Source: Reticulitermes speratus
Lineage: Eukaryota > Arthropoda > Insecta > Blattodea > Rhinotermitidae
Reading direction: 5' to 3'
DNA: 64,000 bases
NCBI GenBank assembly: GCA_021186555.1
Contig: JAJKFL010000007.1
Location: 28,735,177-28,799,176, forward strand
The translations under genes were made by a program, and so were the position numbers. Below the pieces are notes generated by a model. It searched no databases and was not told the DNA's origin. It worked only from the letters and a program-made list of their open reading frames with translations. Positions 20,305-31,371 of the stretch are shown in pieces. Position 1 is the stretch's first letter; every line of letters begins with the position of its first letter.

Positions 20305-21812
20305 TTAAGACAAAATTATCCTGAATTCATTTAAATATTTCAGTCCGTAACGCGCAGTAACATCACTCGTCTCAGTTTATACAAACCAGTCGTTAAATGT
20401 GAACAGTGAAATAATCGCTGTTTGTTCTGAATCCACACAAAAACATAAATACAGTCCGTACCGCGCAGTAAATACAGACTCCGTCTCAGTTACACAACCA
20501 ATCATGTTTATGTTGTACAGTGAAATAATCGCTGTTTGTTCTGAGATTCACACAAAACACATAATACAGTCCGTACGCGCATGTAAAACACACTCGGTCT
20601 CAGTTACACAAAACCAATCAGTTAATGTTGTACAGTGAAATAATCGCTGTTTGTTCTGAGATCACACAAAACACATAAATACTCAGCTCGTACCGCGCAG
20701 TAAACACACTCCGTCTCAGTTACACAAACCATCAGTTAATGTTGTACAGTGAAATAATCGCTGTTTGTTCTGAGATCCACACAAAACACATAAATACAGT
20801 CCGTACCGCGCAGTAAACACACTCCGTCTCAGTTACTACAAACCAGTCAGTTAATGTTGTACAGTGAAATAATCGCTGTTTGTTCTGAGATCCACACAAA
20901 ACACATAAATACAGTCCGTACCGCGCAGTAAACACACTCCGTCTCAGTTACACAAACCAATCAGTTAATGTGTACAGTGAAATAATCGCTGTTTGTTCTG
21001 AGATCCACACAAAACACATAAATACAGCCCGTACCGCGCAGTAAACACACTCCGTCTCAGTTACACAAACCAATCAGTTAATGTTGTACAGTGAAATAAT
21101 CGCTGTTTGTTCTGAGATCCACACAAAACACATAAATACATCGTACGGCAGTAACACTCCGTCTCAGTTACACAAACAATCAGTTAATGTTGTACAGTGA
21201 AATAATCGCTGTTTGTTGAGATCCCACAACACATAAATAAGTCCGTACCGCCTAACAACTCCGTTCGTTACCAACCAATCAGTTATGTGACAGTGAAATC
21301 GCTGTTGTTGAGATCACACAAAACACATAACACAGTCCGTACGCCAGTAAACCACTCTCATTACACAAACCAATAGTTAATGTTGTACAGTGAAATAATC
21401 GTGTTGTTTGAGATCCACACAAACATAATACAGTTCGTACGCGCAGTAACACACTCGTCTAGTTATACAAACAGTCAGTTAATGCTGTACGTGAATAATC
21501 GTGTTGTTCTCAGATCACACAACACATAATACAGTCCGTACCGGCAGTAACACACTCGTTCAGTATACAAACAGTCAGTTATGTGTACAGTGAATATCGC
21601 TGTTTGTTCTGAGATCCAACAAACAAAAATACAGTCGTACGCGCAGTAACACACTCCGTCTCAGTTATACAAACCAGTCAGTTAATGTTGTACGTGAATA
21701 ATCGTGTTGTTTGAGATCCACACAAACACACAAATCACTGTGTGGGCAGAACGTAGAATTGTTGAATGTTAAACTGGTGGTAATATGTAACCATGGGTTT
21801 AGAGGGTTACAA
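20305..21812 (+). repeat. 114-bp satellite array inside a piggyBac-like MITE
   Basis: About 13 units of a 114-bp satellite (CAGTCCGTACCGCGCAGTAA, then CAGTGAAATAATCGCTGTTT) run from about 20340 to 21735. The left flank CTTTAAGACAAAATTA and the right flank GGGTTTAGAGGGTTAC correspond to the ends of the single-unit element at 28696-28945, so the array has grown within that element. Units after about 21140 are peppered with single-base deletions and shortened. Confidence 0.92.
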
Positions 21813-21867
21813 ATGACTTACACGGAATCAATTCGCAAAGTCTTGGCATCTCTGCACCGCCATAGCA

Positions 21868-21926
21868 GTGACAGGTATCGTGGTGACGTAACACTGGACA
21901 GCGTTACGTCACCACGATCCTGTCAC
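21868..21926. repeat. 24-bp inverted repeat
   Basis: Arms 21868-21892 and 21903-21926 pair fully except for one extra T, for example GGTGACGTAAC with GTTACGTCACC. The loop is 10 bases. It could be a small palindromic MITE or a structured site. Confidence 0.85.
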
Positions 21927-22360
21927 CCTGATCCACTGACGGTGTCACGATGACAACATTTCCTTTTTAATTCGCTGCAGGTTTCCGTGGGCTGCAGGGA
22001 CGAGGAAGGACATCGCATTTAGTAAACGTCGAACGAACATGGCTCTGGGGAAACGGACTATGAACTTTACCCCTCAAATCCAAGCTTACATTCATTCTAT
22101 ACCGGTTTATGCATGGTCAATCATCACTGTAGCAGCTACAGAATGTAGTCTGCAACAAAATGGATACTCATGAATGGTAAATAGACAAGAACTAAAAATA
22201 GATGGTCAAGACCCACCTCAAATTAGTCTGATTCGTCTGAAGGTACATCAGGATAATTACAACACGGGTCCCCACGTTACAGTAACCTGAATTAATACGT
22301 AGTTTGGTAAAGTGAGTTTACTTCAGCAGATGTCAGGAGGGAAAGTTCAGTGCTTAGTCG
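21927..22360. other. Unassigned sequence
   Basis: No recognised gene or repeat. A T run lies just before 22372. Confidence 0.5.
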
Positions 22361-22612
22361 GTTTTTTTTTTTGAAGGGCCCCGCAGTAGATGCTACGGAC
22401 GCACCGCAGCCTTAAGGCTTATTGTGCAACCCTGTGATGAAGATGATTAGTTTTTCCTTTTTCCTTGTAATGGAGCACCGGTGGAATGAAATTGACAGGG
22501 GAAAACCGAAGTACTCGGGGGAAAACCTGTCCCAGTGCCACTTTGTCCACCACAAATCCCACATGGACCCAGGATCAAACCCGGGCCTCCGCCTGAGCCA
22601 TGGCACGGCCCT
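22361..22612 (-). mobile_element. SINE-4 with internal deletion in the tRNA head
   Basis: The minus strand reads GGGCCGTGCCATGGCTCAGG, then a B box GGGTTTGATCCTGGG, with about 20 bases of the tRNA-like middle missing. The body and the GGGCCCTTC end match the copies at 31.4 and 51.7 kb. Confidence 0.85.
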
Positions 22613-22779
22613 TGTATGACCATTACGTCTACGCGTTCTTTGAGGACCGTCCCGTCGTCATATTTAGACCCGGCCACACCGTGTTCTACATTCCGTCCGG
22701 TTTATCGCTTGCTTCAAATCAATCGGCTTTCATTCCATTCCAGCACCTACGGCACTTCCATTTGAATTCCTCTTGTCTT

Positions 22780-22826
22780 CGGTCCTGACCGGCTGCCAGG
22801 TCATCTCCGGCAGCCGGTCAGGACCG
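22780..22826. repeat. Perfect 18-bp GC-rich hairpin
   Basis: CGGTCCTGACCGGCTGCC (22780-22797) pairs perfectly with 22809-22826 across an 11-base loop. It is strikingly GC-rich against its surroundings. It is not a polymerase-type terminator in any way I can support; origin unknown. Confidence 0.9.
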
Positions 22827-23748
22827 CGCATGCGTGCCGATGACAAAAGGAGAAAACTGCCTGACAGCAACACAAGCATATTTAACAAGATGTCAATAAG
22901 GGTTACAATTACTGATGATCACATTTATGGAGCTGCAGAGTGTGTTAATGTGAGAGTAGGGATGGGCGACAAATCACAGATCGCCACTCACCGTTCCATG
23001 ACGCTGACTCCAACCACTGTCCAGGAAAGACGGATTGTACATTCATAGTAACTTTAGATTATTTCATGAACCTACGTGCACCGAGACTGGCAAAGTGTGA
23101 AAAATTAAAGCTCCGTACAGCGCACCGAAGAAGGCATTGAACGGTTAAAAGAACTGAAATGTTAGGCTGTTCTTTATGATATTTCTGCATGTAATGTCGA
23201 AGTTATGAATGCGAGGAGCTTTACTTCTACTTCCCTATTCATCTCGCATAAGGACACTTTCAGCTTCTCAGGTCTAAAAGAAAAATTATTTTCTGGATCT
23301 AGTTCGTATAGGCCAAACATAATCCCTATTTCATTGAGACTTGTGGTAAGGATTTTCCAGGAAAATGCCGGGACATTAGTTTAGATCAGGCCACGACCAC
23401 TTCTTTCTACATGCTTTCCGTTTATTATATTGCCTTTCAACAATTTACTGTCCGAGTTACTGAGCATCAGCAAATAAATAAGATAAATAACATATCTCGA
23501 AAGTTGATCTATTATTCACGTCCAGATTCGTAGTTAAAGTACCTAGCATAATGTTCAGAAGTCCGCAGTTCGATCCCGCATGTCACCACTAATCTTAAAA
23601 TATTAACTGCACTTCACAAACAGATACTTCAACACAAAAAGCAACCATTTACCTGAAAAGTAGTGCACATCCAATATTAACTTAAGACGTGTTCATTCAA
23701 CGAAACTTTCTATAGCTCAGTTCATATATCAGCCTCGAATAACAGGAT
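22827..23748. other. Unassigned sequence
   Basis: Nothing recognised apart from a weak B-box-like GCAGTTCGATCCCGC at about 23566-23580, which may mark an old SINE. Confidence 0.45.
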
Positions 23749-23932
23749 GATTAGACCAGGGGTGCACAAACATCGGACGCCAGATCACCGTTGCGATTAA
23801 CGTTTTTACAGTGGCGCCTAATATTTGTGGGTCCTCAGTATGGGAACTTGCTCCATATCATGCTTCTAGCACCTGGACAGTTTTAGGTAGCTCCTAGATT
23901 TTTTGCAAAATTTGTACACCCCTGGATTAGCG
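23749..23932. mobile_element. hAT-like MITE with 8-bp TSD
   Basis: A 168-bp element (23757-23924) has imperfect terminal inverted repeats CAGGGGTGCACAAA and TTTGTACACCCCTG. It is flanked by GATTAGAC and GATTAGCG, an 8-bp duplication with six matches. Short CAGGGGTG ends and 8-bp duplications are the hAT signature. It carries no coding sequence. Confidence 0.82.
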
Positions 23933-23983
23933 TATAATGAATCGGAAAGGATGTGGAAGGAAAAAACATTGGTCTGATATGAG

Positions 23984-24110
23984 GTATAGTGTACCTTTTT
24001 ATCGTATCTCTGAGTACGAAAGCTGTAACGGGATGTGCCAACTTACTAGGAGATAAAGCCGCGGTGCTCGGGGACACGATAAAAGAGACAGCCTGTGTCT
24101 TTATTTTAAT
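23984..24110. mobile_element. Palindromic MITE, family P, diverged
   Basis: The left arm TTTTTATCGTATCTCTGAGT and the right arm GGTGCTCGGGGACACGATAA are inverted relatives. The same arms occur at 40060-40190. The arms end in AGGGTGTCCC-like sequence. Confidence 0.65.
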
Positions 24111-24710
24111 CCAGGAACTAACCGAACAGCAGCGAGTATTTGATCTCGTGACCTGTGGAATGTGAATCAGGTGTGTCACTTTCTCTTCCGAGGCGTTCGG
24201 AGAGCAGCTTATTGCTAACTCCTGATAGTTACACATCAGACAATGGACAATCCAGTCCGATGACTCAACTGCTGCCGCAGACCTTTACAGAAAGCTAATG
24301 TTAGCAATTATATAAACTAAGACTGTGGACCTGATCGAATGACACGGATATCACGCGGTGCCTAATAATCCGGCAAGTGGTTGGAAAGCTGCGTCTTTTG
24401 GAGAGGAGGGGAGTCTATCGGGTGCACAGTCATCGTGTTACCGTGGTCCTTAATGTCTTTCTGAACACGTAATTAAGGCTAATAAAACATGTATCTTTCC
24501 GTGTTATGTGTTGAATACACAAAACAAGGCTTTTGTTGCAGACACAAACACACAGAGAAGCAGTAAACAAAAAATCCATTATTTATATAAATTTATGAAA
24601 CATAACTCAAATATTTAAACACCTGGAAACAATCCGTGATTACATATACGAAAATTTTTTTTTTTCAGAAAATCTCGTTACAGTTCTGTGTTAAGAACAG
24701 CGTTATTCCT
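24111..24710. other. Unassigned sequence
   Basis: No gene or repeat is recognised. A T run lies at about 24656-24665. Confidence 0.5.
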
Positions 24711-25165
24711 TTAACCCATTAAAGACAAAAATTAACTTGATTTGTATATAAAAATCCAGTCCGTACCGCGCAGTAAACACACTCCGTCTCAGTTATACAA
24801 ACCAGTCAGTTAATGTTGTACAGTGAAATAATCGCTGTTTGTTCTGAGATCCACACAAAACACATAAATACAGTCCGTACCGCGCAGTAAACACACTCCG
24901 TCTCAGTTATACAAACCAGTCAGTTAATGTTGTACAGTGAAATAATCGCTGTTTGTTCTGAGATCCACACAAAACACATAAATACAGTCCGTACCGCGCA
25001 GTAAACACACTCCTGTTCTAGATTATACAAACCAACCAGTTAAAGCTGTACAGTGAAATAATCGCTGTTTGTTCTGAGATCCATACAAAACACATAAATA
25101 CACTGTGTGGGCAGAACGTAGAATTGTTGAATGTTAAACGTGGTAGTACATAAATCAACTACAGA
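24711..25165 (+). repeat. piggyBac-like MITE with three satellite units
   Basis: The left end reads TTAACCCATTAAAGACAAA. Three 114-bp units start at 24757, 24871 and 24985; the first two are almost identical and the third is diverged. Then comes the shared CACTGTGTGGGCAGAACG unique tail. The right terminal CTTTAAAGGGTTAA is not found, so the element is 3'-truncated or interrupted. Confidence 0.85.
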
Positions 25166-25344
25166 TTTTCCAAAAAGTTAATAGTTAGGCCTAACACAAA
25201 CTCCTGATATTTTCTAAGCATTTGAAGGTAAAGGCTCTATGATCCTTATGACCCAAGGATATATAATGCAGTGTTTTCCCATTAGGTTAAGGCGAAACAA
25301 ATTAAAAGAGCCATTATACATATATATATACATACATGTTTATT

Positions 25345-25605
25345 TCACGACGTTGCCAGTGTCTTAGACTTTACAACATCGGCTGTAAAATCATTGCAGA
25401 AGGTGTATTGGAAAGATCTGGAAGAGAAGGTGGTGACCTAGTCAAGACACTAATCTGGCATTTGCCTGGATGCGTATGGGGGGGGGGGGTAATAACTAGA
25501 AGCCTCAGTAAGGTTAGTCGGTATCCCTGCCGAGATTTGAACCAGGTACCTCCCAACACAATCTCAAACGTTACCGCTATATCAGACTTCTTATTCACTA
25601 TTACA
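25345..25605 (-). mobile_element. Possible degraded tRNA-headed SINE
   Basis: On the minus strand, CTGGTTCAAATCTCGGCAGG (B-box-like) follows TCTGATATAGCGGTAACG. The body is not assignable to SINE-1 to SINE-5. An 11-base G run lies at about 25478-25488. Confidence 0.4.
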
Positions 25606-25689
25606 CTATTATTAACTTGATGCAAGGTGAAGGCAGGCCTACCTGCTTCTGTGTCACGACACTAAAAGTTGCCACAAAGTTACCTGTCG

Positions 25690-27620
25690 TATGTGGTTCC
25701 AAAATTAACTATACTAGATGTTCCTCAGTTAGCTATTGTATGTGTTACACAATGATCTACCGATATTCCACAATTAGCTATCCCACGTGTCCCACACCTG
25801 GCTATTCACTTTGTTCCACAGATAGTTATCCTATGTGTCCCACAGTTAGCTATCCTATTTGTTCCACAGTTAGCTATCATACGTGTTCTACAGTTAGCTA
25901 TCCTGTGTATTCCCCAATTAGTTATACTATGTGTCATCCTATGTGTTCCACAGTTAGCCACTGTGTGTGTTCCACTGTTAGCCATCCTATGTGTTCCACG
26001 GTTAGCTATTGTGCGTGTTCCACTGTTAGCCATCCTATGTGTTCCACGGTTAGCTATTGTGTGTGGTCCACTGTTAGCCATCCTATGTGTTCCACGGTTA
26101 GCTATTGTGTGTGGTCCACTGTTAGCCATCCTATGTGTTACACAGTTAGCTATTGTGTGTTCCACGGTTAGCTACTGTGTGTGTTCCACTGTTAACCATC
26201 CTATGTGTTCCACGGTTAGCTATTGTGTGTGTTCCACTGTTAGCCATCCTATGTGTTCCACAGTTAGCTATTGTGTGTGTTCCGCTGTTAGCCATCCTAT
26301 GTGTTCCACAGTTAGCTGCTGTGTGTGTTCCGCTGTTAGCCATCCTATGTGTTCCACAGTTAGCTGCTGTGTGTGTTCCACTGTTAACCATCCTATGTGT
26401 TCCACGGTTAGCTATTGTGTGTGTTCCACTGTTAACCATCCTATGTGTTCCACGGTTAGCTATTGTGTGTGGTCCACTGTTAGCCATCCTATGTGTTCCA
26501 CGGTTAGCTATTGTGTGTGGTCCACTGTTAGCCATCCTATGTGTTCCACGGTTAGCTATTGTGTGTGGTCCACTGTTAGCCATCCTATGTGTTACACAGT
26601 TAGCTATTGTGTGTTCCACAGTTAGCTACTGTGTGTGCTCCACTGTTAGCCATCCTATGTGTTCCACAGTTAGCTATTGTGTGTTCCACGGTTAGCTACT
26701 GTGTGTGTTCCACAGTTAACCATCCTATGTGTTCCACGGTTAGCTATTGTGTGTGTTCCACTGTTAGCCATCCTATGTGTTCCACGGTTAGCTATTGTGT
26801 GTGGTCCACTGTTAGCCATCCTATGTGTTCCACGGTTAGCTATTGTGTGTGGTCCACTGTTAGCCATCCTATGTGTTACACAGTTAGCTATTGTGTGTTC
26901 CACAGTTAGCTACTGTGTGTGCTCCACTGTTAGCCATCCTATGTGTTCCACAGTTAGCTATTGTGTGTTCCACGGTTAGCTACTGTGTGTGGTCCACTGT
27001 TAGCCATCCTATGTGTTCCACAGTTAGCTATTGTGTGTTCCACGGTTAGCTACTGTGTGTGCTCCACTGTTAGCCATCCTATGTGTTCCACAGTTAGCTA
27101 TTGTGTGTGTTCCGCTGTTAGCCATCCTATGTGTTCCACAGTTAGCTGCTGTGTGTGTTCCGCTGTTAGCCATCCTATGTGTTCCACAGTTAGCTGCTGT
27201 GTGTGTTCCGCTGTTAGCCATCCTATGTGTTCCACAGTTAGCTACTGTGTGTGTTCCACTGTTAGCCATCCTATGTGTTCCACAGTTAGCTACTGTGTGT
27301 GTTCCACTGTTAGCCATCCTATGTGTTCCACGGTTAGCTACTGTGTGTGCTCCACTGTTAGCCATCCTATGTGTTCCACAGTTAGCTATTGTGTGTTCCA
27401 CAGTTAGCTACTCTGTGTGTTCCACTATTAGCCATCCTATGTGTTCCACGGTTAGCTACTGTGTGTGCTCCACTGTTAGCCATCCTATGTGTTCCACAGT
27501 TAGCTATTGTGTGTTCCACAGTTAGCTACTGTGTGTGTTCCACTGTTAGGTATCCTATGTGTTCCACAGTTAGCTACTGTGTGTGTTCCACTGTTTGGTA
27601 TCCTGTGTGTTCCACAATTC
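25690..27620. repeat. 24-bp minisatellite, about 80 units
   Basis: Two alternating 24-bp half-units dominate: GTTAGCCATCCTATGTGTTC plus CACG, and GTTAGCTATTGTGTGTGTTC plus CACT. Some units are 22 bp. The left 250 bp is the most diverged, the interior the most uniform. Because 24 is divisible by three and the unit has few stops, long frames stay open on both strands; none is supported as a gene. Confidence 0.95.
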
Positions 27621-28695
27621 GTTTCAACAATCCTCCATTGACGATTTGATAAAAACGAAGGACGTTTCAAGTTTCTTTTTTTACATTAACCATAATTTCA
27701 TTGCTTCCAATACAATTTAAGATAAATAGAATTGGTCATACGATTTGGCGTTCTGCTGTACTGTGCTAGTAACTGAACAAGAACAAACTCTCCATGCGAA
27801 CATTGAACAGGCCGCAGCTGCATCCTGCCACATGCAGTATCCGCCCACAAACCACTGCATGACGTTCAACTTCTGTAGTTGATATATCGTGACAAACATC
27901 GCAACAGTTGCTGTAACGGTAAAATATCCTAACTTTACGACGAACAAGGGTTAGATCGGCCACTGAACTTACTATCCTAGACACACAAAGGATCCTTTGG
28001 TGATAGCAACGGACATCCTCTTCAATGAGCATCTATTAGATAATTGCATTGGGGTAAAGATGCCGGAGCCAGAAGCTAATAACTCCACATAACTCTGATA
28101 TCTAAAATGCATGGCGCCTAACCTTCCCGCCTCCAGTACGCCTCATCACCTGTTGCTTCACTGGTCTCACGGAATCGGTTTAAACACTTTTCATACACCA
28201 GGTAGTCTGGCCATTACAGACTCATTTAAACATTGCCTAAAGGTTTCGGTAGTCTGTGGGCTAAAGCGGGCGACCTCCATCGATACGAAGGCAGGATAGG
28301 CGATCTCGTAACACGGAACAGAAATGAATGAATTTGTTGCAGTCAACCGCAGTTTGAGGCACGATTACTGCCATTGGTAAGCAGTCATGGTTTATGGCAG
28401 GCAGCTCCCTCATTGCTGGTCCACAGTACGGCTACACGTTACAGTAACTAAAAGTTAAACACATTTCTTGAATTAAGAGCCTTCAGCGTATTATGCACGA
28501 TTTAAGTCAGTAATACTACACATTTCTTGACGTAAATTTTAATTTTTCAGCCACAACGTTTGCAATTATAACAAATAAATATCACATTTAATTAAGTTAA
28601 AACCGTCAACAACGCATCTGGAAGACATATTCAGGTATCCACTCCGGAGTATATATTTCCACTGTTCTATAACGTTCTATAACAAACAACTACCA
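27621..28695. other. Unassigned 1.1 kb
   Basis: No repeat boundary or domain is recognised. The minus-strand frames of 76 and 88 codons overlap and look like chance. Confidence 0.5.
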
Positions 28696-28945
28696 TTAAC
28701 CCATTAAAGACAAACGTTAACCGGCATTATATTTAAAGACTCAGCTCGTACCGCGCAGTAAACGCACTCCATCTCGGTTATAAAAACCAATCACTGAATG
28801 CTGTATAGGAAAATAATCGCTGTTTGTTCTGAGATCTATACGAAACAGCTGAATACACTGTGTGAGCTGAGATGTGGGTAAGGTAGAATCTGTTTAATAC
28901 TAAACCTGTGGTAGTGAAAGTAACCACTGGGCTTTAAAGGGTTAA
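28696..28945 (+). mobile_element. piggyBac-like MITE with one satellite unit
   Basis: A 250-bp element flanked by TTAA on both sides (28696-28699 and 28942-28945). The terminal inverted repeats are CCCATTAAAG and CTTTAAAGGG. Inside is a single diverged 114-bp unit plus the CACTGTGTGAG tail. TTAA duplication and ends starting CCC are the piggyBac hallmark. This is the clearest view of the carrier of the satellite seen at 20.3, 24.7 and 63.0 kb. Confidence 0.85.
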
Positions 28946-29244
28946 AGGCGGTAGAGAGCAGAATTGTTGACTGATGTCATCCGCTCCCTATACACCAAAG
29001 ATAGCCAGAAGGAGTGGAAGGGCCGTGTTGGTGAAGTTTCTATACACCTTTCGCTCCTTCCAGTATTCCCACCTGCACAACCTTTACAACAGCTTTATTA
29101 CCGATATAAACAAGAGTGGAAATACGATCCCTGCGGCCATCATCACAGACTTTCTGTACGGTGCATTGGAACTTCACGACTGTTTATGGTATGAAAAATA
29201 TGCGCATGGCTGTACTTAGCGGCCTCACAAAACAACTAGAGCTA

Positions 29245-29500
29245 TTCGAGTTTTCATCCTTTCGCAGTGGTGCAGTTGGTATCTCCGTTGTTCTGCGATG
29301 AGGTATCGTTCACTGGATAATTGGTACCCGACGTTTCGTAAAAACGTGGTGGTCCTTCAAGGATCCAATTGTCATTGAATAATGTACAATGGACAATTCT
29401 ACTCTTGAAGATGAGACCACTGCATTTTGCCGAAACGTCGGGCTCAACCATTAACAGAGGCGGAGCCACATCCCAGAAGAACGGAGACCTGAACTGGGCC
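29245..29500. mobile_element. Family H-like complex element
   Basis: CCCGACGTTTCGTAAAAACG (left) and GCCGAAACGTCGGGC (right) are inverted. The outer right end, CATCCCAGAAGAACGGAGA, is that of family H. It contains the GAAGATG-stem-GAAAC motif on both strands (29328-29359 minus, 29403-29442 plus). Confidence 0.65.
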
Positions 29501-30050
29501 TAATGCTTGTACATCAAATTTCTGCCAGTAGTTCCTAGAGAACACAGATTACGGATTTCCGTAACAATTCTACGAACTAATTATCACGTATTTCAGCCGG
29601 AATTTCAAGATTATACTAAAGAGGGTCATTAGGCAAAAATCTCGAGTCACTTGCAACAATTTTTTTTTATCCTGGCAACACATCTTCATTATTTTTCATT
29701 TATGTATTATATATTTATATATTTGTATTATATATTTATACATTTTATAATTATTCTTCGTGCAACATTAAGTTTCTCACTGCTTCACCCTGAAGATGAA
29801 GGCATACGAAACGTCGGGAATTACTCGCCCAACGATATAGTCACATAGCAGAAGACCTGCACCTTCATTGATATTAATGTTATCCTCATAACTTTCTCCA
29901 GACTTAGTTCACGTTTCTAAGATTACACCATCAATGATGTGTCTTCAAAACTCTGTTATAGCTACATACCCAGCCCAGCGTAGCCACTAAATTTCACCGT
30001 CCTAACGACAGACGTACTGGCAGGATAAACCAGAAAGTTACCCTTTATTT
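29501..30050. other. Unassigned; contains one GAAGATG..GAAACGTC motif
   Basis: A very AT-rich stretch at 29690-29760 is followed by CCCTGAAGATGAAGG..CGAAACGTCGGG at 29788-29818 (plus strand). No paired inverted copy is evident. Confidence 0.5.
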
Positions 30051-30300
30051 CTTTCTTCTTCTTCTTCTTAGATGGCACTGCAGTCCAATGCGGACCTTCG
30101 CCTCCTTTATGGACTTCTCACACTCAGCTCTGTTTTTGACCACCCTTTCCGGTTTTTAATTTGCATCTATTAATATCTGTTTGTACACAGTTCCACCGTC
30201 TGTTTTTTGGTCGTTCTATTCGTACGTTCCAAGTCCCTTTTCCTCATCTCATTAATCCTTTTCCATTGCCTAGGTCGAGTCCGCTCAGTTGACTGTTCCG
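30051..30300 (-). mobile_element. LINE-C 3' fragment
   Basis: Read on the minus strand, this matches the end of LINE-C at 46.8-46.9 kb: GAAGGTCCGCATTGGACTGC, then a short tail of AAG repeats (30050-30070 on plus as TTC). The coding part is broken. Confidence 0.75.
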
Positions 30301-30304
30301 AGGT

Positions 30305-30776
30305 GACATTTTAGGTTGGGGTTGTTCGAGAATAGGGTGCTGATGAGGACGTTTGGGCTAAGAGAGACGAGGTAACAGGGGAGTGGAGAAGACTACATAA
30401 CGAGGAACTTAATGATCTGTACTCGTCACCAAATATTATTCGGGTGATCAAATCAAGAAGAATGAGGTGGGCAGGGCATGTAGCACGTATGGGGGAGGGG
30501 AGAGGTGCATACAGGATATTGGTGGGGAGACCTGAGGAAAGGAGACTACTTGGAAGACCAGGCATAGATGGGAGGATAATATTAAAATGAATCTTCAAGA
30601 CGTGGGATGGGGGGGCATGGACTGGATTGATATGGCTCAGGATAGGGGCAGGTGGCGGGCTGTTGTGAGTGCGGTAATGAACCTTCGGGTTCCATAAAAC
30701 GGGGGAATTTCTTGACTGTCTGACGACCTGTTAGCTTCTCAAGAACTCTGCTCCATGGAGTTAGTTAGTTAGTTAG
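30305..30776 (+). mobile_element. LINE-A 3' fragment
   Basis: A close relative of the 4.7-kb copy, from the GTTCGAGAATAGGGTGCTGA block to the (GTTA)n tail at about 30757-30776. Single-base indels break the frame, for example TTTGGGCTAAGAG lacking bases. It lies back to back with a minus-strand LINE-C, suggesting nested insertions. Confidence 0.88.
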
Positions 30777-30975
30777 CTTCTTTTACGGTGACAGGATGTC
30801 GGCCTGTCGCCCAACCCCCAATCTGGAGGGCCAGTCCACCGTATTTATAACCGCCGGGGCAGGGTGGCCCAGCTACACCCCCAGGCACCGCGTATCCGTT
30901 TTACTCGCCTTTTACGACCTGAATGGCCTGCAGTGGCACTATTCTTTCCCCGCTCACCACACGGGGAACTCGTCA
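30777..30975. other. GC-rich block of unknown origin
   Basis: About 200 bp is clearly richer in G+C than its surroundings and contains GGTGACAGGATGTCGGCCTG and CCGGGGCAGGGTGGCCC. It starts exactly where the LINE-A tail ends. It may be a further SINE or a LINE piece; I do not recognise it. Confidence 0.4.
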
Positions 30976-31371
30976 TTTAATATCATATATTGTCCACTTA
31001 CGTCATTAAGCCTTGGATAAAACAAAAATGTCAAAATATTTGTTTACCCATCTTGAAGTTTGGTATTTTCGAAAAGAGACAACACGAGAAAAGCATGGAA
31101 CTGAAGGCCTAATATGCACTGTAGTGGGCCCTTTGTCACTGACATGGCTACATATGAATACTAAACAAGTTTCTGTATGGCTGGAGGAGAGAGGAGTTTG
31201 GACACCACAGAAATCAAACATGTTACGAAATTTAAATATGTCTAACTACGGTATGTTCACACATGACCGGCATTGTGAACATTAAATAATCACATTAGTT
31301 TCTTCCAACACACTGTTCCAAAAATTAGATCCGTGACGTCATCAGACTTACAGGAGGAAAGGATCCTTGTA
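30976..31371. other. Unassigned sequence
   Basis: A 90-codon plus frame at 31013-31285 has no recognisable domain. Confidence 0.4.

Noticed and set aside
25617..27649. Cys/Val-rich or Thr/Asn-rich repeat proteins of up to 220 residues on both strands
   Set aside because: All derive from the 24-bp array, whose length is a multiple of three, so openness is automatic.
29788..29818. A canonical hammerhead ribozyme call for every CTGAAGATG..GAAAC site
   Set aside because: Most sites lack a convincing stem I, stem III is only two to four pairs without a loop, and an unpaired base follows CTGAAGA. Kept only as a hypothesis to be tested.
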